Shown here: in pieces, positions 6,161 to 12,048 of the stretch
Numbering within the stretch: the stretch's first letter is position 1
How the letters are laid out: each line of letters begins with the position of its first letter
Origin: Anaerolineaceae bacterium
Lineage (GTDB): Bacteria; Chloroflexota; Anaerolineae; Anaerolineales; Anaerolineaceae
NCBI GenBank assembly: GCA_003158355.1
Contig: PMIV01000054.1
Span: forward strand, 1,209 to 13,910
Length of the DNA: 12,702 nucleotides
Direction of reading: 5' to 3'
Made by a program: the position numbers and the translations under genes
The notes under the pieces: generated by a model
Seen by the model: only the letters and a program-made list of their open reading frames with translations
The model's database searches: none
Told to the model about the DNA's origin: nothing

Positions 6161-6949
6161 ATGGATCACAAAGCTCTATTTCCCTTCGGATCAGAATTAC
6201 ACGACGTTATCCAGCAAGATCGGGAACCCAAAAAAGTTCTTGTGCTGGGAGTTTATGCCAGCGCGGTTCATGCACGTTGGTTGGATTCGCACAACAAAAC
6301 GGTCGTATCCGCTCTGGCAGTTGCCAGTGAACCCTATATCTTTTGGCGTGGAGAGAATGCAGATTCCATCATTCAAAAGATCGAAATACCTCAACAACTT
6401 GGCAAACTGCTTCCGGCAGATCAGCAATTTAATGGACCCTCCGGGATCACTCTTGATGAACACATCCTTGCCTCACTTGGGCTCGAAAGAAATGACGCCT
6501 GGTTGTGCGATTTACTTCCGCATAGCTGCGCCAACCCGTCCCAACTTGAAGCGATCAAAAGAGAATACCTTCCGCTGTTGGAAAAATATCACTTGCCTCA
6601 AACTACGATCCCATCGGTCCCGCAAAATCTGACCGATGCTGAACGTCGTGCACAAATTTTGTCCGAAATAAAGCAATCGCAAGCAAATGTTTTAATCGTC
6701 CTGGGGGATAAACCAATTCAATGGTTCCTCTCCTTTTTTGATCCCCGTTGGAAGAAATTTTCAGATTTTGGGATCGACCACGCTGCTTACGGCCAAATGC
6801 ACGAGATCCAATTAGCTGATCAAAAAATAAATATTTTACCCATCGCTCACCCAAGACAAATTGGGCGGCTGGGAAGATCATCAAAGGATTGGTTTGAATG
6901 CCATCAATTTTGGGAAAACAATCTCGCATCCCGGATTCTCTCGAAATAA
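6161..6949 (+). CDS. Divergent uracil-DNA-glycosylase-fold protein
   Basis: This 262-residue protein has the outline of the uracil-DNA glycosylase superfamily, in which an alpha/beta sheet binds DNA and flips a base. The features are VLVLGVYAS at 26-34 (position of the first, water-activating motif), NGPSGITLDEHILASLGL at 91-108, WLCDLLPHS at 114-122, LIVLGDKPIQWFL at 178-190 (the 'vv.lG..a...l' strand), and AHPRQIGRLG at 229-238 (position of the His-Pro leucine-loop motif). No canonical GQDPY or HPSPLS is present, so it may not excise uracil. The ATG at 6161 follows GGGAGG with an 8-nt spacer, a strong site. The stop codon overlaps the A-run that precedes a hairpin. A longer frame starting at 6081 in another register is a shadow. 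The fold call is moderate and its role is unknown. Confidence 0.72.
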   Translation: MDHKALFPFGSELHDVIQQDREPKKVLVLGVYASAVHARWLDSHNKTVVSALAVASEPYIFWRGENADSIIQKIEIPQQLGKLLPADQQFNGPSGITLDEHILASLGLERNDAWLCDLLPHSCANPSQLEAIKREYLPLLEKYHLPQTTIPSVPQNLTDAERRAQILSEIKQSQANVLIVLGDKPIQWFLSFFDPRWKKFSDFGIDHAAYGQMHEIQLADQKINILPIAHPRQIGRLGRSSKDWFECHQFWENNLASRILSK

Positions 6950-6973
6950 AAAAAGACACCTTTGCAGGTGTCT
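6948..6973 (-). terminator. Decayed tRNA-type terminator hairpin (left copy)
   Basis: AGACACCT (6954-6961) and AGGTGTCT (6966-6973) pair around TTGC. The T-run is on the minus strand (A-run at 6948-6954), so it points away from the gene that ends at 6949. It matches the terminator of the intact tRNA-Val at 8701-8728, with the same A-run and stem and a changed loop. Confidence 0.55.
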
Positions 6974-6980
6974 CTAAATC

Positions 6981-7117
6981 AGGTGGGCATCTACACCCCG
7001 AAGGGGCGCGATACCCTCTTGCGGAGGGCAGGTACTCTAAAGAGTATAAATGATTCGAACCTCTCAAAAACTCACGGATGTGAACCGAGCGCTCTATCTT
7101 ATTCGGGGGGGAGATAG
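6981..7117 (-). pseudogene. Decayed tRNA-Val copy interrupted by short hairpins
   Basis: On the minus strand TAGAGCGC, the anticodon arm with loop TTCACAT, GGTTCGAA of the T arm, TATCGCGCCC of the acceptor and CCCACCTGAT after the 3' end all recur in tRNA order, but extra sequence separates them. The added pieces form hairpins: CCCC/GGGG (6996-7006), CCCTC/GAGGG (7014-7028) and TACTCT/AGAGTA (7033-7046); a further CTATCT/AGATAG (7094-7117) replaces the D arm. The anticodon stem has a mismatch and no 5' acceptor strand is present, so it cannot be a working tRNA. Confidence 0.65.
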
Positions 7118-7256
7118 GGCCGACTGATGTACTATCTTCAAAGCTCGTAAATAATTGGCGTTCATGCAGACTATTGATTTTTATAATAATTCAAGCTGTT
7201 TACTTCTGCAGATATCAAATTTTGTGCAATAATCTTAAAAATTTTAACAAATATTA

Positions 7257-7285
7257 ATTAATATGCTTAATTGCAGTATATTAAT
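7257..7285 (+). promoter_or_regulatory. Inverted repeat upstream of the receiver-TIR gene
   Basis: ATTAATAT (7257-7264) and ATATTAAT (7278-7285) form a perfect 8-bp inverted repeat with a 13-nt spacer, about 100 nt before the gene, in very AT-rich sequence. It could be an operator. In such AT-rich DNA a chance match is quite possible. Confidence 0.28.
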
Positions 7286-7382
7286 CATACTAACTTATTT
7301 AAGCAGTTAATGCCTTTTACTCATTTGATTGATTAAACTATTAGGGAATTTACCACAATATAATCTAAGGGAGGTAATAATT

Positions 7383-8375
7383 ATGGATAATATTCCGTTA
7401 AAAGTTCTCGTTATAGACCCAATAAGATCATCATCTGAAATATTGGTTGATTCACTAAAATCTTTAAATGAGTCTGTGATTTCCGTTTCCTCCGTTTCTT
7501 CTTTACCTGGAGTGGCCAAATATCTGCTCCATAGCAATATAAATGCGATATTTATTGACCCAATTTCATTGGGGCTTGAGGATTCAACCGAATTCATCTT
7601 CAATATCAGAAAAAATTATTCATATGTTGTATTTGTCTTATATGTTAATTCTGATGTTATCGAAAGCGGAAAAATAGATTTTTATTCTGGTAAGAGAAGT
7701 AGGTTTAAACACTACTACACTTTCGACAAAGGGATACCTAGTTCTGAATTTAGACCCGAATTGCAGGCTTTGGTTAATTTGTGTCAAAACTATCTCAGTC
7801 ACTCATTAACCACAGATAATATTAAACAACTGCAACTTGAACTCAAAAGCGTTGGTCAAAATCATTCCCAACAATTTGTTACACTATCTACAGAAGTTTT
7901 TCTAAAAATTGAGGAACAGCTAAATACTCTCACAACTCTAGTCACGAAACCAAATGAAAATGATAAAGTGATTCCTAAATCAGTTTTTCTATCATATAGA
8001 TTTGCTGAAGGAGATTATCTTCAAGGTTTAAAATCGCTCTTCGAACGAGAAGGTTTTGAAATTATTACGGGTGAGAGCTCAAATACTTTCATAAGTAGAG
8101 CTATTTTGGAGCGCATAAACAAAAGCGAATTCTTCCTATGCCTTATGACAAAGACAGATGAGAAGATTGATGGCACATTCACTACTAGTCCTTGGATACT
8201 CGAAGAAAAAGGAGCGGCGTTAGCTCTGAATAAAAAAATTGTAATGATGGTAGAAGAAGGAGTGGATGATTATGGTGGTCTCCAAGGAGATTGGCAAAGA
8301 ATCAACTTTACTTCAAAAAGTTTCACGAGTGCGGTCATTCGTGCAATTGACCAATTGAAATCTTATGGTGCCTAA
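7383..8375 (+). CDS. Receiver-like domain fused to a TIR domain (candidate defence/signalling effector)
   Basis: This 330-residue protein has two parts. Residues 6-135 look like a response-regulator receiver domain: strand KVLVID with D12, strand NAIFID with D59 at the phospho-acceptor position, strand YVVFVLYV, and FDKG with K116 at the conserved-lysine position. The second acidic residue of the usual DD pair is proline, so phosphorylation is uncertain. A polar, possibly coiled linker (141-192) follows. Residues 198-325 resemble a TIR domain: SVFLSYRFAEGDYLQGLKSL, then SRAILERINKSEFFLCLMTK, then SPWILEEKGAAL with W271 and E274/E275 where TIR NADases carry the catalytic glutamate, then IVMMVEEG. 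The ATG at 7383 follows GGGAGG; an in-frame start at 7329 lacks a ribosome site. It is AT-rich unlike its neighbours and stands alone. NAD-cleaving activity is inferred. Confidence 0.8.
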   Translation: MDNIPLKVLVIDPIRSSSEILVDSLKSLNESVISVSSVSSLPGVAKYLLHSNINAIFIDPISLGLEDSTEFIFNIRKNYSYVVFVLYVNSDVIESGKIDFYSGKRSRFKHYYTFDKGIPSSEFRPELQALVNLCQNYLSHSLTTDNIKQLQLELKSVGQNHSQQFVTLSTEVFLKIEEQLNTLTTLVTKPNENDKVIPKSVFLSYRFAEGDYLQGLKSLFEREGFEIITGESSNTFISRAILERINKSEFFLCLMTKTDEKIDGTFTTSPWILEEKGAALALNKKIVMMVEEGVDDYGGLQGDWQRINFTSKSFTSAVIRAIDQLKSYGA

Positions 8376-8700
8376 ATATTGCCTACGTTGATCCAAATAA
8401 ATAACAATTTTCACATAGCTCGGAATTACTTTATTCTTAAATAATAGAAACAATCTTATTGGTATAAAGATGAACTTTATATCTAAACCTTTTTATGACT
8501 TTACTAATATTACTGAAGTAATTCTAATACTATGCACATTTAAATTATTGATTTTATGTAGAGAAAACAGGAATTTTATCGTTTTATTACGTTCATTAGC
8601 AATAGAGTTATTTACAGATTGATTGTTTAACAATATTAACCATATATTTTTTTGAATATGTATGAAACACCACATTCATAATTTCTGTTTTAACAGTCTT
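8376..8700. other. AT-rich non-coding stretch after the receiver-TIR gene
   Basis: I see no supportable gene here. A 60-codon minus-strand frame at 8493-8675 has no ribosome site and low-complexity composition. A short palindrome, ATTGTT/AACAAT, lies at 8622-8634. The composition is the same as that of the gene before it, consistent with one imported segment. Confidence 0.5.
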
Positions 8701-8728
8701 AAAAAAAGACACCTTTCGGTGTCTTTTT
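8701..8728 (-). terminator. Terminator of tRNA-Val
   Basis: On the minus strand AAAAAGACACC, loop GAAA, and GGTGTCTTTTT form an 11-bp stem with a GNRA tetraloop, ending in a seven-T run. It starts 8 nt after the tRNA 3' end. Confidence 0.85.
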
Positions 8729-8735
8729 AATCAGG

Positions 8736-8810
<75 letters not shown>

Positions 8811-8840
8811 ATATTCAACTTGCTTTCTTTCTTCTGGGCC

Positions 8841-8880
8841 TAACCACCTGTCCCCGGTAGGGGATGCAAGCTACGCGCCC
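8841..8880 (-). pseudogene. 5'-half tRNA-Val fragment with an 18-nt hairpin insertion
   Basis: On the plus strand AGCTACGCGCCC (8869-8880) repeats 8799-8810 exactly, and TAACCACCTG (8841-8850) repeats TAACCAACTG (8789-8798) with one change. In the intact tRNA these two blocks adjoin; here 18 nt (8851-8868) with the hairpin CCCC-GGTA-GGGG separate them. The fragment stops after the D arm, with no anticodon arm, so it is not a functional tRNA. Confidence 0.6.
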
Positions 8881-9033
8881 TTGAAGATTGTTCAGATTCC
8901 CGATCACCCATTTTCACATTTAGAGAGTGATTGAAAACCTAAGTAAAAAGATTTTATCATTACACTAATCTTATCGCAATACCAAATTACCAAACCAAAT
9001 TTCGATACAGGCGAATTAATTTCAATTCTCCCT

Positions 9034-9061
9034 TTGACATACGGTTTATAATTAATATATG
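9034..9061 (+). promoter_or_regulatory. Promoter upstream of the GT-C glycosyltransferase gene
   Basis: A perfect TTGACA (9034-9039), a 16-nt spacer and TATATG (9056-9061) predict a start near 9068, about 250 nt before the gene. The -35 is consensus and the -10 is fair. The rest of 8881-9318 holds no supportable gene: an 87-codon frame at 9059-9322 would begin inside this promoter. Confidence 0.5.
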
Positions 9062-9137
9062 GAACTTTTATTCTATAACTCACCTCCGTTATTATCGGAT
9101 TCGTTTTCTTTCGTTTCTCGGCGACGAATCGCCCCAA

Positions 9138-9214
9138 GAATTGAATCTCAAAAACAATTCGATTTTCCAATACAAAAAAGAATTGTTTCGAATTGTTTTT
9201 TTTCGGTTCAATTC
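9138..9214 (+). promoter_or_regulatory. Attenuator-like hairpin in the long leader
   Basis: AAAAACAATTCG (9150-9161) and CGAATTGTTTTT (9189-9200) form a perfect 12-bp stem that runs straight into eight T's (9196-9203), like an intrinsic terminator. An outer pair, GAATTGAA (9138-9145) and TTCAATTC (9207-9214), encloses it. A competing partner for ACAATTC exists at GAATTGT (9180-9186), so alternative folds are possible. It lies between the promoter and the start codon at 9319. Confidence 0.45.
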
Positions 9215-9318
9215 AATTCCACCTTTCAACGAGACCGGCTTGTGGATTACTCTATCCTCCAGCACCAAATTGGCAAGTATAATTCGTACATTCAGAATCG
9301 TAACCGCATGAGGAACAC

Positions 9319-11055
9319 ATGAAATTTGACATCAAAAAAACATTCCTGATCCTTTTTATCCTCGAAGGGTTGGGCGCGATCAGCTATTATTTCTCGTTTC
9401 ACGCAGAAAGCGGCAGCGCCCGCTTGTTTCACCAATCCACCCCGCGCCTGCTGCTGGCAGCCCTGCTTTTTCTCGTCATTCTACTGGCTTGCACCGCGCT
9501 GATCTCCCTGTTCACCCGGCGTGAATCCGCGCAGAATCTGGCAGATCACTTTGACCGGGTACTGGTTGGCGAGACCTCCAAACTTCATCTGGTCCAGTTG
9601 ATCCTTTTCTGTATTTTTATCGCCGCAGTCGAAGGATTCTTCCTCACCTTTATCTCCTTCCCGCCATTTATGCGCCCCATCACCCTGTGGCTGGCTGCCG
9701 CCGGCTTGCAGGGCTGGTTGTTCTTGCGCATCAGCTATAAAGAGCAGTACACCCCCTGGCGAAGCTCCATTCAAGCCAAATGGCGTTCTTATTCACCCAC
9801 CCAGCATCGGGTTTTTCTTGTCTTATCAATCATTGGCCTGGTCTACTTCTGCGTCTTTATTCCCCTCAACAGTCTTGGCTGGAACGATCCTAACCGCGAC
9901 TTCATGAGCGGGGTTGACGAAGGCATCCAGTATCCCATTGCCGTGCAGACGTTAACGGCCGGGGGCACCTTTGCATCCACGGTTTACCATGTGATGGTCA
10001 ATGAAAGCGATGTTTACGGCCATCCCTACGTCGCTCTTGAATCGTTGATCTTGCTGCCGTCGCGTCTCATCTACGGCCCGGCCTTTGGCGATCATCTTCA
10101 GCTCAACCTGTTCCTGCTGCGCCAGTTCATCAACGTGCTGCCCATGATCCTCGCGATGTTCTTTCTGGTATATCTGTTCACCCGCTTTCGTTCCATGTGG
10201 AAATCGACCGCGCTGTTTGTCTTTTTGCTGACCATCCCCGGCGTGGTGAAATTCAACATCCGCTTTTTACACCCCGACTCATTGATTCTCCTCTTGATCG
10301 TGCTCACGATCTTCTTTCTGCAGCGAGATCGATTCCGCTTCAAGAAGAATTTCTACCTGGCCGCGATCACGTGCAGCCTGGCCGCCGTGATCAAGCTGTG
10401 GGGGTTCTTTTTCTTCCTTGCTATTCTGGTCTATTTGCTCTACGGATTGATCCGCAAGTCATTGACCTTCAAGCAAATGGCTTTGGCGGGGTCAGGGTTT
10501 ATTCTGGTCATGGTCGTGACCGGGCTCCTTACTGATCCTGGGTTACTGGTGCCAACCGTCTTTAAAGAACTCATTGCCGGCCTCACCGGTCAGATCAGCA
10601 ACCGCACCGTCGGGTACTCTGATCTCGGAGCGAACGCTGTTTATAACAAAGATTTTGCCACCTGGATGACTTTCTTTCAGACTTATTACCTGCGCGATTT
10701 TTACTTTTACCTCAGCGCAGCCTGTCTGGCGCTTGCCTGCTTCTGGGGAGAAAACAAACTGCACGCGCTGATGACTCTGATGTGGTGTCTGGTTGTGCTG
10801 ATCTTTATGGTCAACTTTTTGGCAGCCAAATCTTACTGGTACATGATGGAATTGCTGATTCCGCTTTACCCGGCGCCATTTTTACTGCCAGCGCTGGCTG
10901 CGGAAATAAAAGGCCCGGCCTGGACAAAAGTGTTTAACCAGCCTCGAAGCTCCAGAATCTTATGGGGTGGAGTGATCCTCTTATGCGGCAGTCAGTTTGT
11001 GATCAATCTGGTCACGATTGTCACCTCTCCCCTGATCCTCGGTTACGCCAGATAA
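9319..11055 (+). CDS. Polytopic membrane GT-C-type glycosyltransferase (PMT/GT39-like)
   Basis: This 578-residue integral membrane protein has about 10-13 hydrophobic spans, for example 7-25, 43-66, 89-114, 120-136, 164-183, 271-288, 297-310, 321-335, and more to 573. After the fourth or fifth span lies a hydrophilic loop, DPNRDFMSGVDEGIQYPIAV (190-209). Its D200-E201 matches the 'DE' metal/catalytic motif in the first large outer loop of GT-C enzymes, which transfer sugars from polyprenyl-phosphate donors. GHPYVALESLILLPSRLIYG (234-253) and NIRFLHPDSLILL (313-325) also fit ArnT/PMT-like proteins. The ATG at 9319 follows GAGG with a 6-nt spacer. It is transcribed alone from a promoter with a long leader. 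Acceptor and donor are unknown; a lipid-A, glycolipid or protein target cannot be distinguished. The membrane topology is firm and the enzyme class is likely. Confidence 0.82.
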   Translation: MKFDIKKTFLILFILEGLGAISYYFSFHAESGSARLFHQSTPRLLLAALLFLVILLACTALISLFTRRESAQNLADHFDRVLVGETSKLHLVQLILFCIFIAAVEGFFLTFISFPPFMRPITLWLAAAGLQGWLFLRISYKEQYTPWRSSIQAKWRSYSPTQHRVFLVLSIIGLVYFCVFIPLNSLGWNDPNRDFMSGVDEGIQYPIAVQTLTAGGTFASTVYHVMVNESDVYGHPYVALESLILLPSRLIYGPAFGDHLQLNLFLLRQFINVLPMILAMFFLVYLFTRFRSMWKSTALFVFLLTIPGVVKFNIRFLHPDSLILLLIVLTIFFLQRDRFRFKKNFYLAAITCSLAAVIKLWGFFFFLAILVYLLYGLIRKSLTFKQMALAGSGFILVMVVTGLLTDPGLLVPTVFKELIAGLTGQISNRTVGYSDLGANAVYNKDFATWMTFFQTYYLRDFYFYLSAACLALACFWGENKLHALMTLMWCLVVLIFMVNFLAAKSYWYMMELLIPLYPAPFLLPALAAEIKGPAWTKVFNQPRSSRILWGGVILLCGSQFVINLVTIVTSPLILGYAR

Positions 11056-11109
11056 GCTAATTTCACATCACTGATCAGAACAATCAAATTTTAGATATGT
11101 ATTTCTGCG

Positions 11110-11274
11110 ATGGAATATTTGATAAATGACATGCCCTTCTGGTTGTCCCGTGTGGCCGTCACTGACATCAACCGCGGTTATCCCGGTGACGGCATCACCA
11201 TCGGCGATCTGGCTCAATCCATCTCCGAATCCGGCGCGGTGATGACGCAGAAGTTGATGCAAGCGCGCAAATAG
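11110..11274 (+). pseudogene. Orphan 54-codon coding fragment, unrecognised
   Basis: Between two AT-rich stretches, 11131-11274 is clearly richer in GC and reads open on the plus strand as a protein-like segment containing SRVAVTDINRGYPGDGIT and GDLAQSISESGAVMTQKLMQ, ending at TAG. The ATG at 11110 or 11131 has no ribosome site. It looks like the C-terminal end of a larger protein whose front has been lost. I do not recognise the family. A small intact gene with an atypical start is the alternative. Confidence 0.4.
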
Positions 11275-11290
11275 ACAAAGAAAATTAAAC

Positions 11291-11334
11291 AAACAACCTT
11301 GAATAGGACAAATTCAGTTTTAAAAGGTTGTTTT
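11291..11334. terminator. Hairpin terminator between the fragment and higBA
   Basis: AAACAACCTT (11291-11300) and AAGGTTGTTT (11324-11333) form a perfect 10-bp stem around a 23-nt loop, with a short T-run on both strands. It would insulate the toxin-antitoxin promoter from upstream transcription. Confidence 0.55.
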
Positions 11335-11339
11335 GTGAC

Positions 11340-11368
11340 TTGAAATAACATAGTATCCGTGTTATTAT
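11340..11368 (+). promoter_or_regulatory. higBA promoter with embedded operator
   Basis: TTGAAA (11340-11345), a 17-nt spacer and TATTAT (11363-11368) form a good promoter. The perfect inverted repeat AATAACA-N9-TGTTATT (11344-11366) lies almost exactly between the two hexamers, where an antitoxin dimer would exclude RNA polymerase. The transcript would start within a few bases of the toxin's first codon at 11375. Confidence 0.72.
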
Positions 11369-11374
11369 ATTATC

Positions 11375-11668
11375 GTGATTGAATCTTTCAAAACAAAGGG
11401 AACTGCGGATATTTTTGATGGAATTAATTCGCAGGAAGCAAGAAAAACTTGCCCCAATTCTCTTTGGAAAATAGCAGCCAGAAAGCTCGATCTTTTGGAC
11501 TCTGCGGCTGCTTTAAATGATTTAAAAATTCCACCTGGAAATCACCTCGAGCCACTTTCTGGAGAACGCACCGGGCAAAATAGCATTCGCATTAACAGCC
11601 AATACCGTATCTGTTTCATCTGGAAAGAAAATGGACCCGATCAGGTAGAAATAGTTGACTACCATTAA
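11375..11668 (+). CDS. higB: HigB-type toxin (RelE superfamily mRNA endonuclease)
   Basis: This 97-residue toxin of the RelE/HigB fold cleaves mRNA in the ribosome when free of its antitoxin. The pattern is typical: MIESFKTKGTADIF at 1-14, WKIAARKLDLLDSA at 31-44, LKIPPGNHLEPLSG at 50-63, IRINSQYRICFIW at 71-83, and a terminal VEIVDYH. H57 and the C-terminal Y96-H97 correspond, as I recall, to the catalytic H54 and Y91-H92 of the Proteus HigB; the lysine three residues after that histidine there is P60 here. The frame opens with GTG at 11375; no ATG is available and the predicted transcript begins at or next to it, so translation may be leaderless and weak. The antitoxin gene follows after 23 nt. 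The toxin-first order fits higBA. Confidence 0.9.
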   Translation: MIESFKTKGTADIFDGINSQEARKTCPNSLWKIAARKLDLLDSAAALNDLKIPPGNHLEPLSGERTGQNSIRINSQYRICFIWKENGPDQVEIVDYH

Positions 11669-11691
11669 CGGTATTTCTAAAGGAGAAAAAA

Positions 11692-12003
11692 ATGATCCGC
11701 ATACCCACTAAACGAACCCCCACTCACCCAGGTGAGATGTTATTGGAAGAATTCCTGAACCCAATAGGTATTACCCAACGTCAATTGGCAGATGCCATCC
11801 ATGTACCTTATCAAAGGGTAAACGACATTGTCAATGGCCGTCGTGGGGTCACTCCCGCTACAGCGCTGCGCTTGGCCAAGTATTTCAACACAACAGCCGA
11901 TTTCTGGATGAATATTCAATTGCGGTGGGAAATGTATTTTGCTGAGAAGGATGAGTCTGCTGAGTTAAAAGTGATCCAACCACTGGTTCCGCAGGCCAGG
12001 TAA
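11692..12003 (+). CDS. higA: HigA-type antitoxin (XRE helix-turn-helix)
   Basis: This 103-residue antitoxin binds and neutralises HigB and represses the operon. RTPTHPGEMLLEEFLNPIGI at 8-27 is the standard HigA/VapI opening. The helix-turn-helix follows: ITQRQLADAIHVPYQRVNDI at 27-46, VNGRRGVTPATALRLAKYFN at 47-66, then TTADFWMNIQLRWEMYFA at 67-84. The whole protein is one XRE domain plus a short tail, the usual HigA size. The ATG at 11692 has AAGGAG 6 nt upstream, much better than the toxin's start, which would favour antitoxin excess. It probably binds the inverted repeat inside the promoter. It converges on the pstB gene, whose stop is 45 nt away, with no clear terminator between them. Confidence 0.93.
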   Translation: MIRIPTKRTPTHPGEMLLEEFLNPIGITQRQLADAIHVPYQRVNDIVNGRRGVTPATALRLAKYFNTTADFWMNIQLRWEMYFAEKDESAELKVIQPLVPQAR

Positions 12004-12048
12004 TGTCTCTCGACTTGGATAAATTTAATATTTTAATCCCTGTTTTCT

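Noticed and set aside
6081..6632. 183-codon plus-strand frame overlapping the UDG-like gene in another register
   Set aside because: It has no ribosome site and a composition rich in Arg/Lys/Ser without a domain pattern, and it overlaps a gene with a strong ribosome site and coherent motifs.
6981..7117. Functional tRNA with introns
   Set aside because: No 5' acceptor strand pairs with the 3' end, the anticodon stem has a mismatch and the T arm lacks its second strand.
8493..8675. 60-codon minus-strand frame
   Set aside because: AT-rich low-complexity translation, no ribosome site, no family.
9059..9322. 87-codon frame ending with an ATGA overlap at the GT-C gene
   Set aside because: It would start inside the -10 box of the promoter and translate the leader hairpin; its composition follows the AT-rich repeats rather than a protein.
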